Below are positions 17,932 through 26,987 of a DNA stretch of 64,000 bases, piece after piece. Origin of the DNA: an uncultured Clostridia bacterium. GTDB taxonomy: Bacteria; Bacillota; Clostridia; Lachnospirales; CAG-274. Location: positions 23,519 through 87,518 of the forward strand of contig CANRIS010000009.1 in NCBI GenBank assembly GCA_947630725.1, read 5' to 3'. Position 1 is the first letter of the stretch. Each line of letters starts with the position of its first letter. A model generated the notes under the pieces. It saw only the letters and a program-made list of their open reading frames with translations. It was not told the DNA's origin and searched no databases. The position numbers and the translations under genes are program-made.

Positions 17932-19290
17932 TTATTTTTTGCTCCAGCCGTCTATATTGACCTGTCTCTTTCTGGCTATCGAAAGAGCGTGCGCGGGAAC
18001 ATCGTTGTTGATCGTGGAGCCTGCCGCCGTAACCGCATTTTCGCCTATAGTCACGGGAGCTACAAGATTCGTGTTGCAGCCTATGAATGCATTGTCCTTT
18101 ATTGTAGTTCTGTATTTGTGTACTCCGTCATAGTTTGCCGTAACGGTGCCACAGCCGAAGTTTACATTTTTGCCCACATCGGAATCACCCACATATGTAA
18201 GATGCGATACCTTTGTGCCGTCGTCTATGTTTGAGTTCTTTATTTCGACAAAGTCGCCGATCCTGACGTGTTCGCCTATGCTTGCGCCGGGGCGCAGATA
18301 AGCAAAGGGGCCTATGGTAGTATAGTTGTCAACAGCCGCATTTATAAGCACCGACATCTTTATGCTTACTCCGTCCTTTATGTCGGAGCTTATTATCTGG
18401 GTATTGGGGCCGATAACACAGTCCGTGCCTATTTTTGTCCTTCCCTCTATGGAGGTACCGGGAAGAATTATCGTGTCGGCCTCTATTTCAACGTCCTGTC
18501 CTATATATGTGTTGTTGGGATCCGTTATCGTGACGCCGTTTTCCATATGCTTTTCGTTTATTCTTTTCATAAGCGCCTTTGTAACGACTGCCAGATCCTT
18601 CTTTGAGTTGACTCCCAAAAATTCTGCTTCGTCCTCTGCCTCAAACACCTCTGCCCTGCCTCCTGCGGCTTTTATAAGCTCAAGAGTGTCCGTAAGATAA
18701 TATTCTCCCTGCGCATTATCGTTTTTAAGCGCCGAAAGAGCCTTTTTAAGTGCCTCAGCCCTGAATACATAAACTCCCGAATTAACCTCTCTGACCGCAA
18801 GCTGCGATGGGTCTGCGTCCTTTTGTTCGACAATGGCGCAAAACTCTCCCGATCCGTTTCTTATGATCCTTCCGTAGCCTGTCGGGTCGTCCTTCAGAAA
18901 GCTGACTCCGGTGACATCGTTTTTCTTTTCGGTATGAAAATCAAGTACTTCCGTTATTGTTTCGGGTCTGATAAGCGGCGCGTCTCCGCACAGCACAAGC
19001 ACGTTTCCCTCTTCTCCGATAAAGCTCTCGGCCTGCATAACTGCGTGACCCGTCCCGAGCTGTTCCTTCTGAAGGGCATAGCTGACCCTGTCGCCTATCA
19101 TTTTTTTCACAAGCATACTCTTGTGACCTACAACACAACATACATCTTCGGCGCCGGCTTTGAGCGAAGCGTCTATAACATAGTCCAGCATAGTCTTGTC
19201 AAGAACCTTGTGCAGAACCTTCGGCACCTTTGACTTCATTCTCTTGCCTTGTCCGGCGGCCAGTATGATAACCTTTAAATTTATACTCAT
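17932..19290 (-). CDS. glmU: Bifunctional GlcNAc-1-P uridyltransferase / glucosamine-1-P acetyltransferase
   Basis: A 452-residue protein. The N-terminal nucleotidyltransferase domain opens with IILAAGQGKRMKSKVPKVLH, followed by LCGDAPLIRPET. The C-terminal half is a left-handed beta-helix acetyltransferase with hexapeptide repeats and the acetyl-CoA site around LRPGASIGEHVRIGDFVEIK. It makes UDP-GlcNAc for peptidoglycan. The RBS is GAGGTG. The leader upstream is about 180 nt long and can fold (see separate entry). Confidence 0.97.
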   Translation of the reverse strand: MSINLKVIILAAGQGKRMKSKVPKVLHKVLDKTMLDYVIDASLKAGAEDVCCVVGHKSMLVKKMIGDRVSYALQKEQLGTGHAVMQAESFIGEEGNVLVLCGDAPLIRPETITEVLDFHTEKKNDVTGVSFLKDDPTGYGRIIRNGSGEFCAIVEQKDADPSQLAVREVNSGVYVFRAEALKKALSALKNDNAQGEYYLTDTLELIKAAGGRAEVFEAEDEAEFLGVNSKKDLAVVTKALMKRINEKHMENGVTITDPNNTYIGQDVEIEADTIILPGTSIEGRTKIGTDCVIGPNTQIISSDIKDGVSIKMSVLINAAVDNYTTIGPFAYLRPGASIGEHVRIGDFVEIKNSNIDDGTKVSHLTYVGDSDVGKNVNFGCGTVTANYDGVHKYRTTIKDNAFIGCNTNLVAPVTIGENAVTAAGSTINNDVPAHALSIARKRQVNIDGWSKK

Positions 19291-19675
19291 AATTCACCTC
19301 AAAAAAAGATATACTTTATCCGTTTATGCTGCGCACTCTCAGCCGACTGTCCCTTGTGGGCTTACTGCTTCGTCGGGTCGTATGCACGGTGCGCCAATGG
19401 CTTCATATATACTTATTGTCTCACTTTTCCCCGAAATTTTCAACACTTATTTTGCTTTTTGAAAATTTTGTCAATATTATATTATATTTCGCTAAAAAAG
19501 CAAAAATAATTGTTCATACTGTCAAAAAGTTCAAAATCGAATATGCGCTCTTTATACTTAATGCCCTTTGTATGACGGCTTACGGACGCCATTCGGCTCT
19601 ATGGCAACATTTTTTTGGGCAACCCCGCACCGCCTGCGGGATTGCCCCGGATATTCAAAAGACTTTTTTATTCGG
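19291..19675 (-). other. 385-nt gap: glmU leader with a foldable element, plus an isolated palindrome
   Basis: No ORF of interest. In the glmU leader, GCGCAC (19331-19336) pairs with GTGCGC (19389-19394) and encloses CCGAC/GTCGG (19343-19347 with 19372-19376) and a CCC-TTGT-GGG hairpin, a nested structured element. Nearer the upstream gene is a hairpin at 19619-19647 (GGCAACCCCGCA against TGCGGGATTGCC, one mismatch). It lacks a T-run on either side, so it is not a standard terminator. Confidence 0.55.
19476..19503 (-). promoter_or_regulatory. Probable promoter of glmU-prs
   Basis: On the minus strand TTGCTT and TATAAT are 16 bp apart in a very AT-rich stretch. Other overlapping TATAAT-like hexamers exist, so the exact -10 is uncertain. 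Confidence 0.45.
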
Positions 19676-20599
19676 TTATTCAAACGTATCAAAATCGAGA
19701 ACTGCGTTCACATGAGGAACGAGAGACGATGTGTCAAGCTCCGCGGCATTCTCCTTATAGAGGACTCCCTCAGAGCCTTTTCTCGATATATAGAGCTTTT
19801 CATCGTCATCACCCATATAATATACGCACTCGGAATAATCCTTATTCAGATACATACGGTTTTTGGCTGCCTCGTCAAGTATAACCTCTCCCTTGTCCTT
19901 TGTATATACAGCAAAAACACTTGTATATGCTTCGGGATCCTCTATGGCATAGTATATATACTCTGCATTGTCCGAAATAGCCAGTATATCCCTGTTTTGT
20001 CCTATGACGGTTTCCTTCTTGCCGTTATAATAGCAGCAGTCATATGTATAGTCGTTCTCGTTGTAGTCCTTGACATATGCCACCGTATCGCCGGACGGGG
20101 ATATTTGTATTCTGCCCGTCATGCTTACAAAGCAGGTATCGCATATCTGCTCCTTTTCGTCCGTTATGGTATTGTAGGTATAGAGTGTGCCTACATACGG
20201 CTTTTCGGAAGAATTGGGCTCGATATATCCCACAAGGGAGCCATCGTTTGATATTGTGCAGGAAATGCAGTTTTTCGACAGCGGAAGCATTTCCTCATTC
20301 TGAAAATACACAAGCTCAAGATTTTTTACGATAATAAACCTGTCCTGAGCAAGATTTGCCATATAGTCCTCTCCGTCAACCGACAAGCTCTTTCCGTTTT
20401 CATCGGTAAAAACAAGCACCTTGCTTTCTTCGCCGTCCGAATCATTCGTTTTTTCGCTCACTGTATATTTGATAAGAGGCTCTACAACAGGCTTTGCCCC
20501 GTTTCTCACGATCAAAAAAGCTATCAGCGCCGCTACTGCGACAACGCCCACTATGATACATATAACCGCCGTTTTCTTAAATGAATTTTCCTGTTTCAT
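19676..20599 (-). CDS. Membrane-anchored protein of unknown function, beta-propeller-like ectodomain
   Basis: The start is ATG 20599 (RBS GGAGG, 8 nt), not 20674. The 307-residue protein has a short basic N-terminus and one transmembrane helix (AVICIIVGVVAVAALIAFLIV). A large extracytoplasmic domain follows, rich in Tyr/Asp strands such as ISPSGDTVAYVKDYNENDYT, ISDNAEYIYYAIEDPEAY and LNKDYSECVYYMGDDDEKLY. The recurring S-x-D/N-G/A-x-x-V/I-Y-Y pattern resembles TolB/DUF5050-type propeller blades. I cannot name a function. It follows ndoA on the same strand with an 80-nt gap. Confidence 0.6.
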   Translation of the reverse strand: MKQENSFKKTAVICIIVGVVAVAALIAFLIVRNGAKPVVEPLIKYTVSEKTNDSDGEESKVLVFTDENGKSLSVDGEDYMANLAQDRFIIVKNLELVYFQNEEMLPLSKNCISCTISNDGSLVGYIEPNSSEKPYVGTLYTYNTITDEKEQICDTCFVSMTGRIQISPSGDTVAYVKDYNENDYTYDCCYYNGKKETVIGQNRDILAISDNAEYIYYAIEDPEAYTSVFAVYTKDKGEVILDEAAKNRMYLNKDYSECVYYMGDDDEKLYISRKGSEGVLYKENAAELDTSSLVPHVNAVLDFDTFE

Positions 20600-20679
20600 A
20601 CTGTATATCCTCCAAAGTCTTATGTATATTATATCCGATGTATTTAATGTAACAAAAAAATACCGTAATGTCAATATTT

Positions 20680-21021
20680 TTAAAGTCCGAGGCTTATAAG
20701 CAGAGCCTTATCGACCTTCACCATAAGCTCTTTGTCAAGATGGCCTATCTTTTCTCTGAGTCTTTTTTTGTCTATTGTCCTTATCTGTTCCAGCAGCACC
20801 ACAGAGTCCTTTATAAGTGCATATTTTTTAGAGTCCGCCTCGATATGGGTGGGGAGCTTCGCCTTATTTATCTGGGATGTTATTGCTGCGATTATAACGG
20901 TGGGAGAATAGCGGTTTCCTATATCGTTCTGAATTATAAGCACAGGCCGTATGCCCCCCTGTTCGGAGCCTATGACGGGACTTAGATCGGCATAAAATAT
21001 ATCTCCTCTTTTTACTATCAA
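20680..21021 (-). CDS. ndoA: EndoA/MazF-type endoribonuclease toxin without adjacent antitoxin
   Basis: I chose TTG 21021 ([19 protein letters not shown]), 7 nt after GGGGTG, which matches the B. subtilis EndoA N-terminus; the track start 21030 is a GTG. The 113 residues include [15 protein letters not shown] and [13 protein letters not shown], the conserved MazF/PemK core. EndoA cuts RNA at UACAU-like sites and is normally held by the EndoAI antitoxin encoded just upstream. Here the alr-ndoA gap (241 nt) holds no antitoxin ORF. The antitoxin may be elsewhere or the ancestral gene may have been lost. Confidence 0.9.
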   Translation of the reverse strand: MIVKRGDIFYADLSPVIGSEQGGIRPVLIIQNDIGNRYSPTVIIAAITSQINKAKLPTHIEADSKKYALIKDSVVLLEQIRTIDKKRLREKIGHLDKELMVKVDKALLISLGL

Positions 21022-21262
21022 AAATATCACCCCAGTGAGCCTTTGTCGTCAAGGATATTTATGCTCCGATGTTCTGCCTTGCGCCGATATTCTGCCGAAG
21101 GACGTATGATTTTGTCTGTCGGTCAAAAAATCGACATTGATACAAAAGCAGCGGCAGACCGCCCAAAGCTTTAGTTGAGGGAGCCTGTCGGTCAGATTTA
21201 AAGATAGTATTGACTGCGGATGTATTTTTTATACTTTAAGGATCGGTATTTTATGTCCCGTA

Positions 21263-22390
21263 TCAGTTATTTTTTATGTACACTCTCGGCACTCTTTTGC
21301 TTACGTCGCAAAGGATCTCATAGCTTATGGTACCTGCGAGAGAGGCTATCTCGTCTGCGTCCACCGAAAGAGCGCCCTGCTTGCCCATCAGCACGGCCTC
21401 GTCCCCCACCTTCGCATCGGGTATATGGCTTAAGTCCGCCATAAACTGATCCATACAGATCCTTCCGACTATGGGAGCGTAGGAGCCGTTCACAATTATC
21501 CTGCCCTTGTTGGAGAGACTTCTCATATATCCGTCAGCATAGCCTACGGGTATGGTGGCTATAGTCATAGGGCTTTTCGCCACAAACGTCCTGCCATAGC
21601 TTATGCTGTCGCCGGGGAGGACAGTCTTTATGTGGCTTATGTAGGATCTAACGCTCATAACGGGTCTTATGTCAATGCTGCGGCTCACCTCGTCCGAGGG
21701 ATAACAGCCATAAAGTATTATGCCTGCCCTCACCATATCAAAACCCAGTCTCGGCAGCATATCCAGTATGGCTGCCGAATTTGAACAGTGTCTCATAAGC
21801 TTAAGTCCCCTCTTTTCAAGAGCGCCGCACATATATTCAAACCTTTCGGCCTGAAGGAGGGTATAGTTTTTGTCGGCTGCGTCCGCTGTGGCAAAATGAG
21901 TAAATATGCCCTCCAAGCTTATTCCCTTAAGACGGCTTATTTCTGTTATTTCGTCCACGGATGCCTCATCTGCGAAAAAGCCTATCCGCCCCATACCCGT
22001 GTCGGTTTTTATATGCACTCTGCTTATCCTGCCCAGACGAAGGCTCTCCTCCGAAAGCGCCTCGGCTCTTTCTCTGCTGTATATAGTCTGTGTTATGTCG
22101 TTTTCGGCCACGTCACGAAACCTTTCGGGCAGAGTATCCCCCAGAATAAGTATGGGAACCCTTATGCCCTTATGTCTCAGACTGAGAGCCTCGTCAATGT
22201 TTGCTACAGCCAGACAGTCGGCTCCGTTTTCAAGGCAGCAGACAGCCGTCTCAAAGGCTCCGTGACCGTATGCGTCAGCCTTGACAACTGCCATAAGTCG
22301 GCTTTCTCCCGCTTTTTTCTTTATGCTTCTTACGTTGTGCGCCAAATTGTCCAAGTTTATTTCGGCGACAACTCTTTGGCAGATATTCAA
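21263..22390 (-). CDS. alr: Alanine racemase (PLP-dependent)
   Basis: A 375-residue fold type III PLP enzyme starting at TTG with AAGGTGA upstream. The PLP-lysine motif is AVVKADAYGHGA (about residue 35). The second catalytic base tyrosine lies in DSISYGRTFVAKSP, and GRICMDQFMADLS and PVGYADGY are also conserved. It converts L-alanine to D-alanine for peptidoglycan. Only 2 nt separate it from the GerS-like gene, a pairing also known from C. difficile (gerS with alr2), so it might also have a spore-related role such as removing an alanine germinant. Confidence 0.95.
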   Translation of the reverse strand: MNICQRVVAEINLDNLAHNVRSIKKKAGESRLMAVVKADAYGHGAFETAVCCLENGADCLAVANIDEALSLRHKGIRVPILILGDTLPERFRDVAENDITQTIYSRERAEALSEESLRLGRISRVHIKTDTGMGRIGFFADEASVDEITEISRLKGISLEGIFTHFATADAADKNYTLLQAERFEYMCGALEKRGLKLMRHCSNSAAILDMLPRLGFDMVRAGIILYGCYPSDEVSRSIDIRPVMSVRSYISHIKTVLPGDSISYGRTFVAKSPMTIATIPVGYADGYMRSLSNKGRIIVNGSYAPIVGRICMDQFMADLSHIPDAKVGDEAVLMGKQGALSVDADEIASLAGTISYEILCDVSKRVPRVYIKNN

Positions 22391-22392
22391 TT

Positions 22393-23037
22393 TCAGTTCA
22401 CCTTATCTTTCAGTTCTCCCGCTATTTTAAATTCATCGGCGTCAAATTCGGGGTTGTATACAAAGTCCGAAAACTCCTCGCTTATATACTCCTCGCCCTT
22501 GCTGTCATATATGACAAGCCTTATGGGATTTCCCTCCTCCGAATCCACAAACAGCTTTTCACTCGCATAGCTTTCATCTCCCCCGGGGATTTCGGCCTCA
22601 AACACAATACAGTCTGCGCCGTCTCCCGAGGCTGCGTCCGTCACAGGCTCTTCGCCTGCCCTTGTTTCGTTTTTCATAAAAGTAAACAGTATAAGCTCCC
22701 GTCTTTTGTCCTTTTCGGCAGCCGACACCTTTATGCGGCTCTTTACGTTGGGGTTATACAGCCACAGCATATTTCCGTCATACAGTATGGTGCTGCCCGA
22801 TGTTTCCTCGGGCTTTTCTCCCTCAAGCCTGTACCTCCCCGATGCGTCCGCAGACTGCCTTATAACAAGTTTGTCCTCTCCGCCCGGAGAATGATATGTG
22901 ACCTCGCACACAGCCTCATATCCCGTCATCTCAACAAGCCTTTTATGTATTCTGTCATAGTCAGAGACATTTTTTTCTCCCGTACATCCCGACAGGACAA
23001 TCAAGCCCGTCAAAAAAATCGGCATAAGCTTTTTCAT
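22393..23037 (-). CDS. GerS-like germination lipoprotein (LolA-like fold)
   Basis: The start is ATG 23037 (MKKLMPIFLTGLIVLSGC); the track start 23067 adds a polar extension. The lipobox is LSGC, so the mature protein is a lipoprotein. The rest (VCEVTYHSPGGEDKLVIRQ, GNMLWLYNPNVKSRI) fits the LolA/LppX-like lipoprotein fold shared by clostridial GerS. In C. difficile GerS works with the amidase CwlD in cortex modification needed for germination. The near-contact with alr (2 nt) strengthens the call. Without a search, a generic lipoprotein-sorting-like protein remains possible. Confidence 0.6.
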   Translation of the reverse strand: MKKLMPIFLTGLIVLSGCTGEKNVSDYDRIHKRLVEMTGYEAVCEVTYHSPGGEDKLVIRQSADASGRYRLEGEKPEETSGSTILYDGNMLWLYNPNVKSRIKVSAAEKDKRRELILFTFMKNETRAGEEPVTDAASGDGADCIVFEAEIPGGDESYASEKLFVDSEEGNPIRLVIYDSKGEEYISEEFSDFVYNPEFDADEFKIAGELKDKVN

Positions 23038-23209
23038 ACTTCTACGCCCCCGATCAGACACCGACATACAAAATCAAAAGCCGATTTTTCATATATACCG
23101 ATGTTTGATTTATACTTTTTACAGTATTATATTTAAGTCAGGCAAAAAGTATGTCACTTAAGGGAGCCGAATCGTGTTTTTCGCCTCGCTTCTGCAAGGC
23201 TCTATATTT

Positions 23210-23243
23210 AAAGCCGCCCGTACAGCCTTGTATCGGACGGCTC
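23210..23243 (-). terminator. Probable terminator after the purine/HD operon
   Basis: On the minus strand AGCCGTCCG pairs with CGGGCGGCT, and the stem continues as TACA/TGTA. The tail TTTAAATAT is only moderately U-rich. It sits 13 nt past the HD-domain gene stop. Confidence 0.5.
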
Positions 23244-23255
23244 TGTTCTCTTTAT

Positions 23256-23843
23256 TTAAGGGAGCAGATAGCCCCTTCTGACGGATTCCTCAATAAGTCT
23301 CAGATATATGTCTCTGATAGGCTCGCTCGCTTTGAGAACCTTGTCCTTTCCCGCTTCGAGAACCATATCCCTATGCACTCCGTGTTCCTTCCAGGTTTTT
23401 CCTCCCGAAAGAAAGTTGAGTATAACAGGCTGAAAGCGATCCATAGTGTTTATAAAACGAGCCTCCTTCGACTTGTTTTCTTCAAATTCCTCCCATATTG
23501 CCTTAAGAGCAAGCCCCTGTCTGCCGAGAATACCGAATATCCTGTCGGCAGCGTCCTTTTCTCTTTCGGCCTTGCTTTCGTTCCCCTCTTTGTCATAGAG
23601 AAACGTATCGCCTGCATAGATCTCCACCATATCGTGGATCAGAGCCATTTTCAGCGCCTTAAGAAGATCCGTCCCCTCCTCGGCATACTCCGAAAGCACG
23701 AGAGCATACAGGCAAAGCGACCACGAATGCTCCGCATCGTTTTCTTTTCTGCCTGCGGGTATATATGTCCTGCGGAAAACGTCCTTAAGTTCCTCCGTCC
23801 GAACCAGAAATTCAAGCTGTTTTTCTATATCGTTCAAAATCAA
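23256..23843 (-). CDS. HD-domain phosphohydrolase (YfbR-like)
   Basis: A 195-residue HD-superfamily protein. The metal ligands are visible as H in NDAEHSWSLCLYALVLSE (about residue 38), the HD pair in MALIHDMVEIYAGD (about 69) and a late Asp in FINTMDRFQPV. This matches HD_3/YfbR-type 5'-deoxynucleotidases, which dephosphorylate deoxynucleoside monophosphates. A nucleotide role fits its place at the end of a purine biosynthesis operon (4-nt overlap with the thioesterase gene). The exact substrate cannot be assigned from sequence. Confidence 0.75.
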   Translation of the reverse strand: MILNDIEKQLEFLVRTEELKDVFRRTYIPAGRKENDAEHSWSLCLYALVLSEYAEEGTDLLKALKMALIHDMVEIYAGDTFLYDKEGNESKAEREKDAADRIFGILGRQGLALKAIWEEFEENKSKEARFINTMDRFQPVILNFLSGGKTWKEHGVHRDMVLEAGKDKVLKASEPIRDIYLRLIEESVRRGYLLP

Positions 23844-24235
23844 AGTCCTCCGTCAAGTCTTGCGTTCGCTCCGTCCATAAATCTTTTGCGGTCAATTATG
23901 ACTCTGTGATGCTCTCCCTCGCCCACAAGACCCTTTGCGTCATAGACCTTTACGGAGAAAACAAGCTTTTTGCCCTCGATCTTTTCGAGCAGGCTTTCGC
24001 AGCTTATTTTCATACCCACGGGGCTTGGCGCAATGTGCTTTATGTCAAGATATACTCCCACGCTGCTAAGCTCCTCCGAAAGCTCCTTATCTATGCTTTT
24101 GCAGGCCGTCTCCTCCATAAGCGCAATCATTGCGGGAGTGGCGAACACATCGAGAGAGCCGCTTTTCATGGCTTTAGCTGTCATATCGCTTTTCACAACA
24201 GTCTCGCACAAGCCTTTTATTCCCGTTTCAAGCAT
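23840..24235 (-). CDS. FlK-like hotdog-fold thioesterase
   Basis: A 131-residue single hotdog domain. The segment VFATPAMIALMEETACKSID and later HIAPSPVGMKISCESLLEKI match fluoroacetyl-CoA thioesterase FlK relatives, with the catalytic Thr/Glu/His-like residues in ATPAMIALMEE and the GEGEHHR tail. Most clostridial members probably hydrolyse other short acyl-CoAs as housekeeping; fluoroacetate resistance should not be assumed. It sits 15 nt after purA and overlaps the HD gene by 4 nt. Confidence 0.75.
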   Translation of the reverse strand: MLETGIKGLCETVVKSDMTAKAMKSGSLDVFATPAMIALMEETACKSIDKELSEELSSVGVYLDIKHIAPSPVGMKISCESLLEKIEGKKLVFSVKVYDAKGLVGEGEHHRVIIDRKRFMDGANARLDGGL

Positions 24236-24250
24236 AGCCGCTCCTCCTCT

Positions 24251-25525
24251 TTATCTGTATATTATGTCCTCTCTCGAGGGGCCGTTTGATACCATAGAGA
24301 TCTTTACGCCTATTTCGTTTTCGATAAACTCCACATAGGCTCTTGCCTCTTTCGGCAGACTGTCATAATCTCTTATGCCCTTTATGGAGCAGCTCCATCC
24401 GGGCAGCCTTTTGAGTATAGGTGTTGACTTGTAGAGCTTGTCGGTCGTGAGAAAATCACCGTATGTCTCTCCGTCATATTCATATCCCACGCATACGGGT
24501 ATTTCGTCAAGATACGAAAGAACGTCCAGACAGGTGAGACAAACCTCTGTAGCTCCCTGCGCCTGCACTCCGTAGCGTGTAGCCACCGTGTCAAACCAGC
24601 CCACTCTTCTGGGTCTGCCTGTGGTGGCTCCGTATTCGCCCTTGTCTCCGCCTCTTTTGCGAAGCTCCTCGGCCTCATCGGGGTCAGGTATCTCCGACAC
24701 AAAGGGGCCTTCGCCAACAGCCGAAGAATAAGCCTTTGTTATGCAAAGCACGTCCTTTATGGCATAGGGAGGTATCCCCGCTCCGACAGCCGCATAGCCT
24801 GCAAGCGTTGAAGAGCTTGTAACATAAGGATATATGCCGTGATCCGTATCCTTAAGAGTGCCGAGCTGACCTTCAAGGAGTATGTTTTTGCCCTCCTTTA
24901 CGGCTTTTCTCAGAAACGAGCCGGTATCGGCCTTATAGGGGCGTATAGCCTCGGCATAGCCCTTAAGCGTTTTAAATACCTCGGTATGGTCTATGGGAGG
25001 TTTTTTGTAGAGATGTTCGAGGGTCACATTGACCTTTTCATACATCATTTCAAGCTTTTCCATAAGAAGCTCATCGTTATAAAGCTCCCATACCTGAAGT
25101 CCCATTTTTGAATATTTGTCCGAAAAGAAAGGCGCTATGCCCGATTTTGTGGAGCCGAAGGCTCTTTTTCCCAATCTCTCCTCCTCATATTCGTCAAGTC
25201 TGACGTGATGAGGAAGCACTATCTGAGCCCTGTCCGAAATAAGCAGCTTAAACCTTACGCCGGCTTTTTTTACCGATGCGATCTCGTCCATAAGAGATGC
25301 CACATTGAGAGCGCAGCCGTTGCCTATTATGTTTGTTATATTTTCGTGAAAAATACCTGACGGAAGCTGATGAAGGGCAAAGCGTCCGTATTCGTTTATT
25401 ATGGTGTGACCTGCATTTGCTCCGCCCTGAAACCTTACCGTTATGTCGGAGGTCTCGGCGCAGAGATCCGTGATCTTTCCCTTTCCCTCATCGCCCCAGT
25501 TTGCGCCCACTATTGCTTTAACCAC
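24251..25525 (-). CDS. purA: Adenylosuccinate synthetase
   Basis: A 424-residue enzyme starting at GTG. The GTP loop is GANWGDEGKGKITDL and the IMP/Asp-binding GGANAGHTI follows, with KSGIAPFFSDK and the C-terminal TTGRPRRVGWFD loop intact. It joins IMP and aspartate using GTP, the first committed step to AMP. Together with purB downstream-to-upstream in the same run it completes the AMP branch. Gap to purB is 18 nt. Confidence 0.97.
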   Translation of the reverse strand: MVKAIVGANWGDEGKGKITDLCAETSDITVRFQGGANAGHTIINEYGRFALHQLPSGIFHENITNIIGNGCALNVASLMDEIASVKKAGVRFKLLISDRAQIVLPHHVRLDEYEEERLGKRAFGSTKSGIAPFFSDKYSKMGLQVWELYNDELLMEKLEMMYEKVNVTLEHLYKKPPIDHTEVFKTLKGYAEAIRPYKADTGSFLRKAVKEGKNILLEGQLGTLKDTDHGIYPYVTSSSTLAGYAAVGAGIPPYAIKDVLCITKAYSSAVGEGPFVSEIPDPDEAEELRKRGGDKGEYGATTGRPRRVGWFDTVATRYGVQAQGATEVCLTCLDVLSYLDEIPVCVGYEYDGETYGDFLTTDKLYKSTPILKRLPGWSCSIKGIRDYDSLPKEARAYVEFIENEIGVKISMVSNGPSREDIIYR

Positions 25526-25543
25526 TGCTTAACACCTGCTTTC

Positions 25544-26986
25544 TTATACGCTTAAAGTTACGTTGTCAATTATCATATCCCCATACTTTTCGAGAACGGG
25601 TCTGACGTTGTTTTCAATAAACTCCGTCACCTGACCCGGCGCTCTTCCCACATAGTTTTTCGGGTCGAGGGTCTTTTTAATATCCTCCTCCGAGCATTTG
25701 AACATGGGGTCTTTCGCTATTCTTTCAATGAGGTCGTTTTCTTTGCCCTCCTGCTTGACAACGGCTGCTGCCTCCATCGAAAGCTCTCTTATTCTTTCGT
25801 GAAGCTCCTGCCTGTTGCCGCCTCTGAGCTTTACCTCGTCCATCATTATGTTTTCGGTAGCCATAAAGGGCAGCTCGCTCATTATCCTCTTTTCTATAAC
25901 CTTGGGATATACCACAAGTCCTCCCGCCACATTAAGATATATACCCAACACAGCGTCCGCAGCCAAAAACATTTCGGGTATGGCGATCCTCTTGTTTGAA
26001 GAGTCGTCAAGGGTTCTTTCAAACCACTGAGCCGAAGCCGTGAGAGCAGGATTCAGAGCGGCGGTCATTATATATCTCGAAAGACCCGCTATTCTTTCGC
26101 TCCTCATGGGGTTTCTCTTATACGCCATAGCCGATGAGCCTATCTGACCCTTTTCAAAGGGCTCCTCCACCTCCTTGAGGTGAGCCAGAAGTCTTATGTC
26201 GTTTGAAAACTTTGACGCAGACTGAGCAATACCCGAAAGCACGTTTGCGCAGTATGAATCCAGCTTTCTCGAATAGGTCTGTCCCGAAACGGGAAAAACA
26301 GCCTCAAATCCAAGCTTTTCGGCGACCCTTCTGTCCAGAGCCTTAACCTTTTCTTCATCGTTGTCAAAAAGCTCCATAAAGCTGGCCTGTGTGCCGGTGG
26401 TACCCTTGCAGCCTCTGAGCCTCAGCTTTTCGAGAAAGAACTCTGTCTGTTCAAGATCCATAAGAAGATCCTGTATCCACAGGCAGGCTCTCTTGCCAAC
26501 GGTGGTGAGCTGCGCAGGCTGAAAGTGAGTAAAGCCCAGCGTAGGCAGCTCTCTGTATTTTTCGGCAAACTCCGAAAGCTTCGATATGACCGAAACCAAA
26601 GACCGCCTTATAAGCTCCATACCCTTTTTCATAAGTATAATATCGGTATTGTCGCCAACATAACAGCTTGTTGCGCCCAGATGGATTATGGCCTCGGCAT
26701 TGGGACACTGTTTTCCGTAGGCATATACATGGCTCATAACATCATGGCGGCAGATCTTCTCTCTCTCCCGGGCGACATCATAGTTTATGTCCTCGGCGTG
26801 AGCCTTAAGCTCCTCTATCTGCCCGTCCGTTATGTTAAGCCCAAGCTCCTTTTCGGTCTCGGCAAGTATTATCCACAGCCTTCTCCACGTTCTGAACTTC
26901 ATATCGGGAGAAAAGACAGCCTTCATTTCATCGCTTGCATATCTTGAATTAAGGGGACTTTCATATACGTCTTTATTGCTGTTCAT
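25544..26986 (-). CDS. purB: Adenylosuccinate lyase
   Basis: A 480-residue fumarase/aspartase-superfamily lyase. The signature loop GSSAMAYKRNPMRSERI (about residue 285) contains the catalytic serine, and the TSCYVGDNTD and HFQPAQLTTVGKR regions form the other active-site parts. It cleaves SAICAR in IMP synthesis and adenylosuccinate in AMP synthesis, which suits its place between purF and purA. Only one base separates it from purF. Confidence 0.97.
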   Translation of the reverse strand: MNSNKDVYESPLNSRYASDEMKAVFSPDMKFRTWRRLWIILAETEKELGLNITDGQIEELKAHAEDINYDVAREREKICRHDVMSHVYAYGKQCPNAEAIIHLGATSCYVGDNTDIILMKKGMELIRRSLVSVISKLSEFAEKYRELPTLGFTHFQPAQLTTVGKRACLWIQDLLMDLEQTEFFLEKLRLRGCKGTTGTQASFMELFDNDEEKVKALDRRVAEKLGFEAVFPVSGQTYSRKLDSYCANVLSGIAQSASKFSNDIRLLAHLKEVEEPFEKGQIGSSAMAYKRNPMRSERIAGLSRYIMTAALNPALTASAQWFERTLDDSSNKRIAIPEMFLAADAVLGIYLNVAGGLVVYPKVIEKRIMSELPFMATENIMMDEVKLRGGNRQELHERIRELSMEAAAVVKQEGKENDLIERIAKDPMFKCSEEDIKKTLDPKNYVGRAPGQVTEFIENNVRPVLEKYGDMIIDNVTLSV

Positions 26987-26987
26987 A

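Noticed and set aside
23840-24235. Fluoroacetate-resistance thioesterase function
   Set aside because: The sequence is FlK-like, but this family is widespread in Clostridia without fluoroacetate; only a general acyl-CoA thioesterase call is justified.
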